A stretch of 64,000 nt of DNA from Brachynemurus nebulosus (GCA_035578155.1 JAPWDM010000004.1:38822803-38886802), one strand, 5' to 3'; numbered from the stretch's first letter, positions 22,482-35,207 are shown. Notes: generated by a model not told the origin, from the letters alone. Made by a program: numbers and translations.

Positions 22482-23073
22482 CCAATTCGTATCGGCGTAA
22501 GCCAAAGTCCCTTGTTCTTATTTTTAATCACATTACACTTGTTTTGAAGCGCACTTGGCTTGCTTTTGAGATATTTGTATACTCCTATCTCACTTTCCAT
22601 GTTCTAGACCAGGGGTGGCCAACCCAAATGATCTTGCGGGCCACTTTGGAAGCACATCATAATTCCACGGGCCGCATACAAAATGATGTGTTCCCATATA
22701 TTATGTATTTTTTTAATACATTGGTTTTCACTACCTTGGTCATTATAAAATAAATATATTTTGTATAAGTGTGATGAATCTTGCGGGCCAAAAAAAGTTC
22801 AAGGTGGGCCATATGCGGCCCGCGGGGCGCGGGTTGGCGACCCCTGTTCTAGACTTTCTAGAGAGAAGGTTCAAGTATTAACGTTCGGTATACATCGTAT
22901 ACTGTATACGATGTATACCGAACGTTAATACTTGACCCTTCTCTCTATAACCTGGAAAGTGAGACAGGAATATACAAATATCTCAAAAGCAAGCCAAGTG
23001 CGCTTCAAAACAAGTGTAATGTGATTAAAAATAAAAGCAAGCGACTTTGGCTTACGCCGATATGAAATGGCCC
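22479..23073. mobile_element. Palindromic element K, split by a hAT MITE
   Basis: The outer ends GGGCCAATTCGTATCGGCGT and CCGATATGAAATGGCCC are inverted repeats. The two arms stay complementary throughout (CACTTGGCTTGCTTTTGAGA and its complement) to a centre CGTATAC-T-GTATACG near 22903. The left arm is interrupted at 22602-22854 by the hAT MITE; without it the element would be about 340 bp. No coding capacity. The superfamily is unknown. Confidence 0.85.
22610..22846. mobile_element. hAT MITE
   Basis: The ends CAGGGGTGGCCAACCC and GGGTTGGCGACCCCTG are inverted repeats. An exact 8-bp target duplication, TTCTAGAC, lies at 22602-22609 and 22847-22854. The interior has GCGGGCC motifs near both ends and no frame. 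Clear hAT signature. Confidence 0.95.
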
Positions 23074-23219
23074 ATTTCAAAGGTTTGTTGTAAAATTCTT
23101 TTAATTTTAAAAATATATAGGTAACTATAACTATACGGGTTATATAATACATAATAATTATTTAAGAATATTTTTGTTCCAATTTTTTTTCCTTATCTTT
23201 TATTTATAAGAGATATAAA

Positions 23220-24090
23220 ATTTATTATAGGGATTCTATATAAATGTAGAGTCCCTATAATAAAAATAGAGTCGTGACATGTCAGCCATTTTCTATCCGA
23301 AACAAAGCGGAAAGCTTCAAAATTAATTATCACATATTTGAGTAAATGTTTTTGAATACATAATTATTGTTAATAAGTTATGAATTTATGAACAATTAAA
23401 AAATTTTAATTTAATTATTCTTTTTAGGTTAAACTAAATGATTTTTGTCAATATTTAATTTATTTCCAATTTATTTTACGCAAACTTGGGACAGAAAATA
23501 CCGGAACCAATCAGCATTCCGCACACATGTCACGACTCTAATGCTCTAATGTAGAGTGCCTACAATAAATAGAGTGGTGACATGTGTGCTGAATGCTGAT
23601 TGATTCCGGCATATTCTATGCAAAGTTTGCGTAAAATACATTGGAAATAAATTAAATGTTAACAAAAACCATTTAGTTTAATTTAGAAAGAATAATTAAA
23701 TTAAAAATTTTTAATTGTTCATTAATTCATAACTTATTATGGTTCATTTCACTTAAATTTAACCATGCTTCATCACTTTGAATTTAAATAATTTCCGTTT
23801 TCTTGCTTTATCTCTTTCATTATTGCATTTACGTAAATTTTAGATTTGCAGTTTGTTTTTAGAAAAGAATAAAAGATTGATTTGCTTCGAATATAAGAAT
23901 TATTTAATTTTTTAACGATAACTCATGATCAGTTGTATTTGAAATGAGGTATAACAATAATTATGCACTCAAAAATACTTACTCAAACATCTGATAATTA
24001 ATTTTGAAGCTTCCCGCTCTGTTTTGGATAGAACATGGACGACATGTCACGACTCTATTTATTATAGGGACTCTACTCTAATGTAGATTA
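23220..24090. repeat. 318-bp MITE family, second cluster, mixed orientation
   Basis: Units related to the array at 15032 occur first in reverse orientation (about 23220-23520), then forward (about 23520-23750), then as a third partial forward unit after an inserted stretch (23750-23950). The palindromic junction TTATTATAGGGA...TCCCTATAATAA is seen near 23225-23265. Confidence 0.8.
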
Positions 24091-24190
24091 TACTGCCATC
24101 TAGTATATAATAGCAAAATAACACTCAGTCGGTAATTCTATCTTTTATTTAATAACTAATAAGTAATAACGGTGCCGCAACTAAATAATT
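24091..24190. other. Spacer between MITE cluster and AAATAACCG block
   Basis: About 100 bp not present in the corresponding position upstream of 15789. Nothing recognised. Confidence 0.4.
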
Positions 24191-24533
24191 GTGGACAAAT
24201 AACCGCAACCAAATAACCGTGGACAAAATAACTGAATGACAAGATAAACTTAGACAAAATAACTGTGGACAAAATAACCGAACGACAAAATAACCGAACA
24301 ACCAAATAAACATCGTTAATTATTCTTTTGAGTTAGGGTACATGCGGCTGTGATATGACTAAGATTTTCTTTGCTCCCAATATAGAAAAGATGGCTAAAT
24401 TGCATTAGACCTTAGATGTTGGTATTTAAACTATTGCATTTAAAAACGAACGTTAATGGGTGAAAACTATTGTATTTAAAAAGCTAAGCTTGGGAAACAT
24501 TATTTTGAAAAATCAAATAGTAGATGATATAAT
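24191..24533 (+). repeat. AAATAACCG-rich stretch, duplicated block copy 2
   Basis: Counterpart of 15789-16146 with one repeat phrase fewer. Directly followed by the complete HINE-like copy. Confidence 0.85.
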
Positions 24534-25036
24534 ACCCCTGTCGCAGCATCCTGCATAACATAGCGAATTTCTGTTTATAAAAATTAGTTTTTCTCGGAAA
24601 ATAATTGACATAGAACAATAGCTTAAAGAGCTTTTTTTTTGTAATTTTTTCTCCTCTTTTAAAAGGTGTAAATAAATTTAGCAAAAATTTTTGAATAAGT
24701 GAAAATTTTGGCAAAAAACTAATTTTTTACAAGATCAAAAACCATGTTCCTGGCATCCGACGTGTCTGGCTGAAGAACTCATCCAAGGGTTTGGGACTTC
24801 CAATGTTTTCACCAAATTTCGTAAATATTAGATACTTCGTTCGAGAGTTATCGCGCGGACACATATATACATATCGCGCCTTTTCTGTCCCAATCTCGTA
24901 TCTGAATAGTCCCAAGTTTTGGACACACAAAAAAACGTATTTAAATCTGTGTTTTCATCACAATGAACTTAAGATTTATGCTAATTACACCCTCTGATGT
25001 TGGCTACCTATATATTATATAAATATATACAGATAA

Positions 25037-25038
<2 letters not shown>

Positions 25039-25102
<64 letters not shown>
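25039..25102. repeat. (TA)n, first core of HINE-like copy 4
   Basis: Pure TA repeats. Confidence 0.97.
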
Positions 25103-25106
<4 letters not shown>

Positions 25107-25170
25107 CCAGTATATAATATGTTTTTTGTATGTAATTTTTGATATACGAGATTCGGACGGACAACGCGCG

Positions 25171-25173
<3 letters not shown>

Positions 25174-25234
<61 letters not shown>
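25174..25234. repeat. (TA)n, second core of HINE-like copy 4
   Basis: Pure TA repeats, 70 bp downstream of the first core. Confidence 0.97.
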
Positions 25235-25237
<3 letters not shown>

Positions 25238-25351
25238 AATTTTAGTGAATCGGTTTCTAGGGACCTTAAAACAAATTTCTGCCATAGTCCCGGGTTCAAG
25301 TCGCGTCATGATAGTGGCTGTAATAGCTGAATTCCATTTTGGAAATTCGCT

Positions 25352-26260
<909 letters not shown>

Positions 26261-27190
26261 AATTGTTGGAACGGTACAGCGTTGTGTCACAGTTAGTCAG
26301 TTTATCTTGATGTTGTACAAATTCAAAAAATATTTTATCTCGGATACTGAACTACGAAATCCTGCCTTAATGCGTGTCCAACACGCACTTGGCGAATTTT
26401 AATTTTGATAAAACTAGTTGACTAGTTGAACATAATTTTACAGTGAATGAAAATGATCCCTTGTTACAACAATACTGTTGAAGTTCTTTACATTTTCAAA
26501 TTTTTAAAACGAGAAAATTTTTTAAATTGGGCTAAAACGGAAGGATAGTCAGTGAAGAAAAGTTTTCCGTAAAACTTAAAAATCTAATATTGCTCTGCGT
26601 ATTTGTTGAAAATTCCGAAAATTATTTTTTTATTCTATAAGACGAATTTCGGTTAAGTAGTTTAAGAAAAAGAGCTGTTTTTCAATACGATGGTTTAAAG
26701 TTTTAAAAATGAAAAGAATACTTATGGCAGTCAATTGAAAAAGTGCGATAGAGTATAAAGTCATAACCTCTCTCCTTCTCTTATTTATGTATGTAGCGTG
26801 ATGTCGTTTTGTTAGTAGAAAGAATGACATTTTTCGTGACCGCCTGTACCCTTAACCCAATAAGGGTAATTTTTGAGTTATGTCACGCTTCGCGCAAATG
26901 AACGATATTATGATTTAACTAGGGCATATTGTACTTAAATAAACTAGTTAAATAGCTTGAATAATATATTTTATTTTAATGTGCTGCACCAAGAAGACAA
27001 GACATGAGAGAAATTGATTTATTATTCTAGAGCTGAAATGAAAAATTACAAGGAATGCAATGTTTCATTTGATTCTAATCTAAAAAAAAAAGTTACAGCT
27101 AGTAGACGGTACAGTTCGTTTTATCAAAATTCGCAAAAAATATGTGGAGATAGTGTGGAAATAGATAACGTGCACAGATAATAAATCGCG
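26261..27190. other. No gene recognised
   Basis: It begins with the repeat phrase GCGTGTCCAACACGCACTTG at about 26371, also seen near 16690. The rest is AT-rich without a supported gene. Confidence 0.4.
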
Positions 27191-27198
27191 CAAATTAC

Positions 27199-27430
27199 CA
27201 GGGCCGGCGAGAGGGTAAGGCAGGTGGGGCAATTGCCTAGGGGCCCCAACCTAAAAAGGGGGCCCAGAGGCGTGATTAGGAGCCCGGCGAAAAAGAGAGG
27301 ATTTGTTTTTTAATTTTGGGCTGCAGTTGTTATTATGTTTGGGAAAAAATTGACGGCGGTCCGAAGAAAGCAAAAAACATGTTTTTCTGTTTTTATTCGT
27401 CGAATTTTTCTTATCACTCCGCCAGCCCTG
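27199..27430. mobile_element. hAT MITE
   Basis: Ends CAGGGCCGGCGAGAGG and CTCCGCCAGCCCTG. The flanks CAAATTAC (27191-27198) and CAAATTGC (27431-27438) are an 8-bp duplication with one mismatch. The GC-rich interior (GGGGCCCCAACC) has no transposase. CAGGGCCGG is a common hAT MITE start. Confidence 0.85.
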
Positions 27431-28254
27431 CAAATTGCACGTAAAGGTGTGGGGTAAAGTTTTCAAACTCTGCTTCAAATAACTGTACATACATTTTGAT
27501 AATTATACATTTTATAACGTAAAATTCATATATTTTTTTATACATAACGAATAGTCACAGCAGGTGTAACAATTGTTTCAAGAAATTTTAATTAATAAGC
27601 GCTTTATATTCCATTATAGTGTTTGGTGTAAGGAAAAAATTTATCCAATTAGTGTTCATCAGACAGTATTAGTTAGTCGGAATTATATTTTACATGTATA
27701 ATTGAGTAATCAGAACTTTTTCTTGAATTGAACTACACCGTTATCAATTAATTTATTATATGTACAATCGAAAAGCAAAAAACAATTTTCCGCATTTACA
27801 CATTCAGTTAACAAAATTAAAAATTAAATTTCAACTAGTAAATCTGTTAGATATCATTTAAAAATTTAAATATATATTCCGAAAATTTTCAAAAACATCC
27901 CAAAATATAACTGTTTCTCGCATTAAAGAGAGTAACATAATTACACCAACAGTCCGCTCTAGAGAACATTTTGGAATGTGCCATAGAATTATACTTCTTA
28001 CTATTTTTAACTAATAAAATATTCGTATACTTATATACCGGGTAATTAACGTAAATAATATCGTATGATAAAAAATATAAAATATAATCATTGCCTTAAA
28101 ACTTAACAATAAAAAATAATTGCAATTCTTTTTTCAGAATGTACCAATTTTATTGTTACTAAAAATTTATTAATCTATGTATGCTTATATTTCCAGTGTA
28201 TTTTGTCGTAAGTCACAGTGAGCAGTCCGTATATTGTTTATATATTAGTTAAAT
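27431..28254. other. No gene recognised
   Basis: AT-rich spacer, nothing assigned. Confidence 0.4.
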
Positions 28255-28576
28255 ACCCCTGTCGCAGCATTCTGCATAACATAGCGAATTTCCATTTAAA
28301 AAAAATTAGTTTTTCTCGGAAACTAGTTGATATAGAATAACAGTTTAAAGACCCTTTTTGTGTGATTTTTTTCCTCGTTTCTATGGCGTAAAAATATATC
28401 GCAAAAAATTTTGAATAAAGGGAAATTTTGGCAAAAATCTAATTTTTTTTCACGAAAATTGCCAAAAAAACCATGTTGGGGGCATGGGACGTGCCTGGTT
28501 AACGAACTCGTCCAACGGTTTGGAACTTCCAATATTTTCACCAAATTTCGTGAAAATAAGACCTTTCGTTCGAGAG

Positions 28577-29128
<552 letters not shown>

Positions 29129-29190
<62 letters not shown>
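29129..29190. repeat. (TA)n, right part of split core
   Basis: Pure TA repeats between the MITE and the HINE right block. Confidence 0.97.
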
Positions 29191-29193
<3 letters not shown>

Positions 29194-29311
29194 TTTAGGG
29201 AATATTATTTTCGGTTTCTACGGACCTCAAAATAAATTTCTGCCATGGTCCCGGACTTAGGTCGCGTTATGACAGTGGCTGTAATAGCTGAATTCCATTC
29301 TGGAAATTCGC

Positions 29312-30155
29312 GGATTGGAGGAATATATTCGGGAACTTTACTGCAACTCGGAAGGAAATGAAGATAGAGACGAAAGACGGAACAGTAATGACTTGGTCGC
29401 AAGTGAAATGTTACCAATAATTTTTAGCAAATTAGAACAAGCAATCAAATACGTCGCTAGTAATAAAACACCGGGGGATGACAAAATGCCAGCTGAATAC
29501 ATAGAAAGTTTAGACGAAGTTTAAAACGTAAAATTATTAAACTTATTTAACAAAATCTATGAAACTGGGAAAATGCCACTTGATTTTATTAGATCAGTAT
29601 AGTATCCTATCTCAAGAAAACCTAACGCAAGGGAATGTAATGATTATCGTATAATTAGCATAACAAGCCACGTAGCAAAAATATATATAAAACCGTGTTT
29701 TATAAACTGAAACGATTTTTGTTAAATAGTAAAATTAAAAACAGTATAAAAGTACGTTTTTTGAAATATTATGTATGGGCTAGTGTATTGTATTGCTGTG
29801 AAACATGGACTTTCACTAATGATATCATAAATAAGCTGAAAAATATTAAAAATAAAATTTAACTCGTTTATATCTAACGATAAAATAATAAAACAAATTA
29901 ATGAACAAATGACATTAGTTAAAACAATTAAAAGACGGAAATTATCATATTTTGGGCATATTATGCGATTGGATACCTACCTTGTGCAGCTAGTAGTTCT
30001 CATGGGAAGGCTAAACTGCAAAAGGCAACGTGGCCATAAGAAGATACCGTGGTTGGATAATATCAAAAAATGGTCTAGCTGCAAATTGGTAAACCTGATC
30101 CGCTATGTAAGGGACAGAGAAAAATGGAAATATGTGGTCTCCAACATCTCCTAGG
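29312..30155 (+). pseudogene. Decayed LINE (non-LTR) reverse transcriptase fragments
   Basis: 29315-29524 reads EEYIRELYCNSEGNED...AIKYVASNKTPGDDKMPAEYI, the linker and RT entry typical of insect AP-endonuclease LINEs ('NKAPGDDGI.AE'). After an in-frame stop it continues KLLNLFNKIYETGKMPLDFI, a second stop, then RKPNARECNDYRIISITSHV (RT motif 'KP.a..C.dYR.Isl.sh'). Then come later pieces: VLYCCETWTFTND (29780-29820), and from 29909 LVKTIKRRKLSYFGHIMRL...RQRGHKKIPWLDNI, the usual C-terminal tail. The catalytic YADD region is deleted. Clearly dead. Confidence 0.82.
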
Positions 30156-30806
30156 AGATACGGAACTCTTCATCATGGTCATAAGTTATAGAGTTGGGAC
30201 CAACCTCTCATAAGTTATAATTCTCGTATTCTCGCATCTAACGTGTCTTAACAAATTTGACACCTGTGCGTTATACCCTTTCAAGGGTACGCATTATGCG
30301 TTTTAACAAAACCGCGTATTGTCGCGCATTCACAACTATAGAACTACGCATGCACTTGTAACTATAGTAGGAGTAGCAAAAAATGAGAAAACATAACTTA
30401 TGAGAGGTACAAAATAACTTACAAGTGGTTTATAACTTGAAGAGTGTTAGAAGAAAACAATGAATGTCACAATTTTTAAAAAATTATACTAATGATGCCA
30501 TCTAGTATTTTGTTTAGGTCTTATTTAGGTGCACTTATCGTTCTGGTAGAACATCAGATTAGTCGCTTATAAATCATTATTAAAAAAATAGATACTACAT
30601 AGGTAGAAAACAAGAGATGTCAAGATCTTAATTGTTGAAAACAAAGAATGTCCAATTGTCATTTTTCTTGTATCAATTCCATTATGTTCAGATTATCATA
30701 CTGTGTAACGTATTTCTTTTGGTTTAAAGGTAATTTTGTGTTGTGTTGTTGTTACCGTTACAAGTTTTTATTTTTTATTTATTTTTTTTTAAATTTAATT
30801 TAAGCA
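30156..30806. other. No gene; small inverted-repeat-bounded stretch
   Basis: CTCTCATAAGTTAT (30205-30218) and ATAACTTATGAGAG (30393-30406) are exact inverted repeats bounding about 200 bp, possibly a very small MITE. The remainder is AT-rich spacer. Confidence 0.4.
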
Positions 30807-30935
30807 ATGTCGTCAGACTCTGAAAATAAAAGTAATTATGCTGAAACTCCGATTAAAAGAAAAAACCAAGGTCGTATTTACGAAGTAATGAAAAAACTTC
30901 GAATTCAAAGCCCCGAACATCGTACTTTTTGTCAG
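30807..30935 (+). CDS. Candidate first exon, unknown protein
   Basis: ATG at 30807 opens MSSDSENKSNYAETPIKRKN then QGRIYEVMKKLRIQSPEHRTFCQ, ending at CAG|GTGATA, a plausible donor at 30936. A charged start followed by KRK.KGR.Y...KKLRLQ.HE...C recalls the N-terminus of an uncharacterised, highly repeated protein family in insect genomes (a transposon-derived family, from memory). Usual members continue with a Cys-rich block, which is not found downstream here. It may be a fragment of that family, or chance. Confidence 0.3.
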
Positions 30936-32457
30936 GTGATAAATACCACTGTCTCTGGCAACAGGCCTGATTTTTTTTTCCTTCTATTACTCTTCTAACA
31001 ACATTCAGGTATATATTATCGAATACGGTTCCTATCCTAGTTTTTGTTTTGCTTTATATAGCATTTTTTTATTTATAAAACAGCGTGGATTAGATTAACA
31101 GGCAAAACTAATCGTGGTAGCTTTGAATCTAACGATAACCGTAACCGAAAATCGATATAAAAAACAAACGGATTTTGCCAAAGTGTAACCATTAATGGAA
31201 GGTATTTTTCTTTTCTTTTTTAAATTACATATTAATCAAAACCGTTTACTTTTATCATTCGATTCATACCTGAAATATAAAGTTTAATTTTGTTTAACAT
31301 AAATTTTTAACACAATACAAAATATTATTTAGAAAAATAATATGTAATGTAAACTAGAAAAGATTTTATTAGTCATAAAATTTAAAATTAATCCTCAAAA
31401 ATTAGAATTCTGAAAAACCGTAGAGTTTTTAAATTTATTTTAAAACCCTATACTCACTCTCGGCTCTACGTGCTCAGTTCCTTAAATTTAAAATACTAAA
31501 AAGAAAAATTGTGGATATATAAAACTACTGGAATATCAGTTGTAACATATTACAATTGACACTACTGAATTTGTTACAATTGCTGCAGTGCTGTTTAATT
31601 TTATAAAAAAATTCCTAAAATTTTAACTATGATTAAAAAAGCGAAATTGCTTATTTGATAATATTATTTGTTTTCTTGTGTTTCCAATAAAATCATTTTA
31701 CTTCCAAGTGATGAGGTATTTACTGTAAAAATCAAAAAATTGTCAACCAACTCAAAATTTACAATTAGCTTATATAATTTGGCATTGCTGAGAGAAAACC
31801 GCCAAATGGTATTAACTGAAAGTTTTGTCAGTAAAGCACAACTTCAGGAGCCACCTTATGATACGCAATACTCCTCAATAGGATTGATAGATGTCTGGCA
31901 AATTTCAAAGTTACAATTGACCCACTGTTGCTACTGACACACCTCTCCCCTACATGTTGCCAATGTGACGAAATGACCAGTAAATTTAAATTTTAAGTGA
32001 AGAAAAGTATAAAGGCATTGTATTTTTATCTAAATATTGTAAATCAGAGGAAAATAAGAACTTTTGTCTAAATTTACCTCATTCCGAGAAAAAACAAAGA
32101 ATTTAAATTTTCAAGTTTGGACGTCCCTTGTTATCAACCATAATTATTTGAGTTATGAATTAATTTTAATTTTTTTGGAAAAATTAAAAAATTTAAAATT
32201 TTTTTTGCTTAATTATATTAATTAAGAAATGTTTTTTATTCTTAAAAAATGTGTTGGCATAGTTTTTTCCCATGAGTAATAAAAGTTATTAACTTTTAAA
32301 TATAAAAGTTTCAATTTCTCAAGTTTACTTTAAGTGGACATTCCTCGTTTCCTTCCGAGACCCTTCACTTATAAAGGTTTGTACATTACTGATAACATAA
32401 TTTCATAGAATAACAATCTACACCAATTTATAAACAAATTTTTCAACTAAAATTTAG
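30936..32457. other. No gene recognised
   Basis: AT-rich. The 89-codon frame at 31668-31937 (VFTVKIKKLSTNSKFTISLY...) has a protein-like composition but no recognised domain, and I found no splice link to 30935. Confidence 0.35.
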
Positions 32458-32591
32458 TAGGGTAAAAGCCCCCTTTGTGGAACGGTATCTAATACTGGAA
32501 GAGTTTTGACATTTACATATTTATTTCTTTAATTAAGTAAGGAAACTTTAAATGTGAGGTGAATTTAAATTGAAAAACAATCATTCTATTA

Positions 32592-33544
32592 GGGTGAATG
32601 CGGGAGAGATGCCGCACATTTTGAAAACACTTGATAATTCTTAAAGTAAGCATTTAATTGATTTGAAATTTGGTACACAATAAATCTAAACATTGTTCTT
32701 TACAATTATTTATAAATAATTGTAAATTTTGAGTCATAAAAGATTCATAATTAACATTTTTGTAGAGCCTGCAAAGCGGCGTCTCTCCCACACCTATGGG
32801 AGAGATGCCGCATCAAAGAAGGTGAGACGCGGCATAGTTCATATTAAAAATTTTGCATTTTACACACATCTCCATACATGATGCATGCCATATGTAACCA
32901 TTTTTGGCACTTAATGCATCTTAACCAGTCAAATTTTTATTTGTTTCTGAGTACCTTTCAAAACATTCAATACACAGGCAGTCATCATTATTTTCGTTAT
33001 CTTCACTAATATGAGGGTTCTTCCTGATCCATTAATGGATCTTTTATATTTACGTGGCATAATTTACAGTCCAAAAAAAAAATTGCATAATTAAGGTATA
33101 TAGGTCTATGTTTTTAACATGTAATATGATGCGGCATCTATACCAACTTTAAATGCGGCGTCTCTCCTTTTTGTTGGGATAGATGCCGCATGTTGCTATA
33201 GCAAGCATAGTGCGGAATTTCAACCTAAAATTTTATACAGTACTTTTAAAATATACCTAAATTAATAACAAAACTCATTTTCATTAAAACAATGAAGTAT
33301 ACATTCTTAAATTCTAATGAATTAAATGGCTGATAAAATATTATGTTAAAAAACGTACTTTTCAATAATAAAAAGTTGGATAATTACTAAACTGATGGAC
33401 TAATCATAAATATTACCATATACGGCTTAAATAAGTAACTTATTTTAAACATATAATCCATCAATAGCGCTATCTGTCAATCAACCGACGAACTATGGCT
33501 ACTGCGGCATCACTCCCGACGCGACATCTCTCCCGTACTTACCC
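32592..33544 (-). mobile_element. TIR element B (pogo/psq-like) nested in A
   Basis: The ends GGGTGAATGCGGGAGAGATG and the complement of CATCTCTCCCGTACTTACCC are inverted repeats. The left flank is TA, the right flank AA where TA is expected. The motif GCGGCRTCTCTCCC or its complement occurs at least eight times: about 32602, 32776, 32798, 32823, 33131, 33155, 33176 and 33503-33535. This suggests repeated transposase binding sites. It carries a transposase relic at 32855-33060. Confidence 0.82.
32855..33060 (-). pseudogene. Relic of pogo/psq-type transposase: start plus PHD-like finger
   Basis: From an ATG at 33060 the minus strand reads MPRKYKRSINGSGRTL, like the start of insect transposases with an HTH_psq domain. 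A shifted frame then reads SEDNENNDDCLCIECFERYS and, in a third frame, WLRCIKCQKWLHMACI. The spacing C-x-C..C-x2-C...W-x2-C-x2-C-x2-W-x-H-x3-C matches the PHD-like zinc finger found at the C-terminus of many pogo-type transposases (from memory). The entire DDE domain is missing and the frames are broken. It probably derives from the autonomous parent of element B. Confidence 0.6.
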
Positions 33545-33646
33545 AAATAATAATTTTTGTTATTAGACGTTTCTTTCAGAAATAACTTCAATAATATGTA
33601 AATGTTCATAATTAAATACCGTTCCACAAAGGGGGCTTTTACCCTA

Positions 33647-34428
33647 TCATTGAAAAGAAAAAGTATGTATAAAATAAATTAAAGTAAAAAAAATTTTTAA
33701 AGCAAGCTTTTATTTAGAAATGCGCCAAAAATTATAAAATAACTTTTGAGTGAAGTTTGAAGCAATATGCAACATAATATTATGCAACGTACTTTAGAAA
33801 AATTTTATAAAAATTTTCATTTCCCAAGTATTTTGATTTTTCAAACATTAAATTGCGTAAATATTTTAAACTACAACAACGTACTTGCTTAGCCATTTTG
33901 TTCACTTCTTATGTAAATAAACATTTTTGTCTGTATATAATCTTATTAAAATATTTTTCATAATAAATATGCAAAAGTAAATAATGATAATTAGTACAGA
34001 TTTACCTTTTTTACAAACCCAGAAGCATCATCAAACGAGAGGACTTCACGACGATATTTTATACATATATAAAGTATGTTAATTTTCTTTAATTCATAAT
34101 TTTTGTAATTTGTTGCACCGCAGAGCATAAATTTTATATTCTTTTTTTCTCTGCCGTGTACATGGATAATATAATGTTTACTGTGTTTCCAGCTACTAAG
34201 GACATAAATTTTAATAACAGAAAGATATCTTTATGTTGGTGTGTTTGATATTAAGTTGTTACATTGAGCTGTTTACCAAAAAAATCAGACTTCTCTTTGA
34301 ATTTTTTTTCTTTTTCTTTTTGTGACAATGGTAAAAGCAAACAAAATGAGATTTTAAGGGTTTATGCTACATATATTCAAATAGTAGCTGTATCCGCGAC
34401 GCCATACGCGCATAAAATCACTGAGAAG
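33647..34428. other. No gene recognised
   Basis: AT-rich spacer. A short frame at 34264 is Phe/Ser/Lys-rich and runs into repeat E. Confidence 0.4.
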
Positions 34429-35207
34429 TATATAAGTATAATAATTATAAAGCATTTGCATAGAACAATAGTTTTGTGTAATGCATACACATGCCCAAAA
34501 CGATTTTTGCATTTTCCCGAGGGAAGATAACATTTTCCCGCAATAAAAAGTAGGCTAAATGTTGACGCAAGTAATAAGTTATTACCATACCAAGTTTCAT
34601 CAAAATCCGTTCAATGGTTCTTGAGTAATGTGTGCAAATGCTCAAAATGGTTTTTTATTTTCCCGTGGGAATTAGACATTTTCCCGGAATAAAAATTATC
34701 TTATATTATGTTAACTTAGGTATTAGATTAACACCAGACCAAATTTTATCACAATCCGTTCAGTAGTTTTTACGTAATATGTACACATGCTCAAAATGGT
34801 TTTTCTATTTTCCCGTGGAAATGAGATATTTTCCGGGAGTAAAAAGTATCTTATATGTTTATCCAGGAACTAACTCAACATCGGACCAAATTTCATCAAA
34901 ATCTGTTCAATAGTTTTTGTGTAATGTGTGTACATACTCAAAATGGTTTTTCTATTTTCCTGTGGGAATGAGACACTTTGGCGGAGTAAAAAAGTATCTT
35001 AGATATTGACCCAAGTAATAAGTTATCATCACACAAATTTCATCAAAATCAGTCTAGTAGTTTTTGCGTAATGCGTGAACAGACAGAGAAACTGACAAAA
35101 ATTTTAAAACTCGCTGTGTTGATATCTACATCTATTTACAGTACAATTGGCAAAAAATATTCCATGTACACAAATGGTCTCATTACAGCTTTATTATATG
35201 TATAGAT
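34429..35207. repeat. Dispersed repeat E, copy 2, with internal tandem units
   Basis: Same start (TATATAAGTATAATAATTAT) and end (TTATTATATGTATAGAT) as 3702-4357 but with about four to five internal units of roughly 145 bp, each with TTTTCCCGTGGGAAT and TCAAAATCCGTTCAATAG-like phrases. The two copies differ in unit number, so the array changes length. Confidence 0.72.

Larger units (their letters stand above)
24534..25351 (+). mobile_element. HINE-like repeat, copy 4 (complete)
   Basis: The only uninterrupted full copy. Left block ACCCCTGTCGCAGCATCCTG, GCGAATTTC, CATCCGACGTGTCTGGCTGA, TTCGTTCGAGAGTTATCGCG. Then a first (TA)n core (25039-25102), a spacer with CGGACGGACAACGCGCGATA, a second core (25174-25234), right block GGTTTCTAGGGACCTTAAAA, and the terminal stem GAATTCCA-TTT-TGGAAATTC followed by GCT. 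No protein coding. The architecture matches DINE-1/Helentron-associated short elements, by recall. Confidence 0.82.
32460..33644. mobile_element. TA-flanked TIR element A (GGGTAAAAGCCCC ends)
   Basis: The ends GGGTAAAAGCCCCCTTTGTG and its complement at 33625-33644 are near perfect, with TA on both outer sides (32458-32459 and 33645-33646). The inverted similarity continues inward to GGAACGGTAT and ACATTTACATATT, so the TIRs are about 60 bp. Element B is inserted inside. Related ends occur at 44161-44290 and 63914-64000. No transposase of its own was found. Confidence 0.88.
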
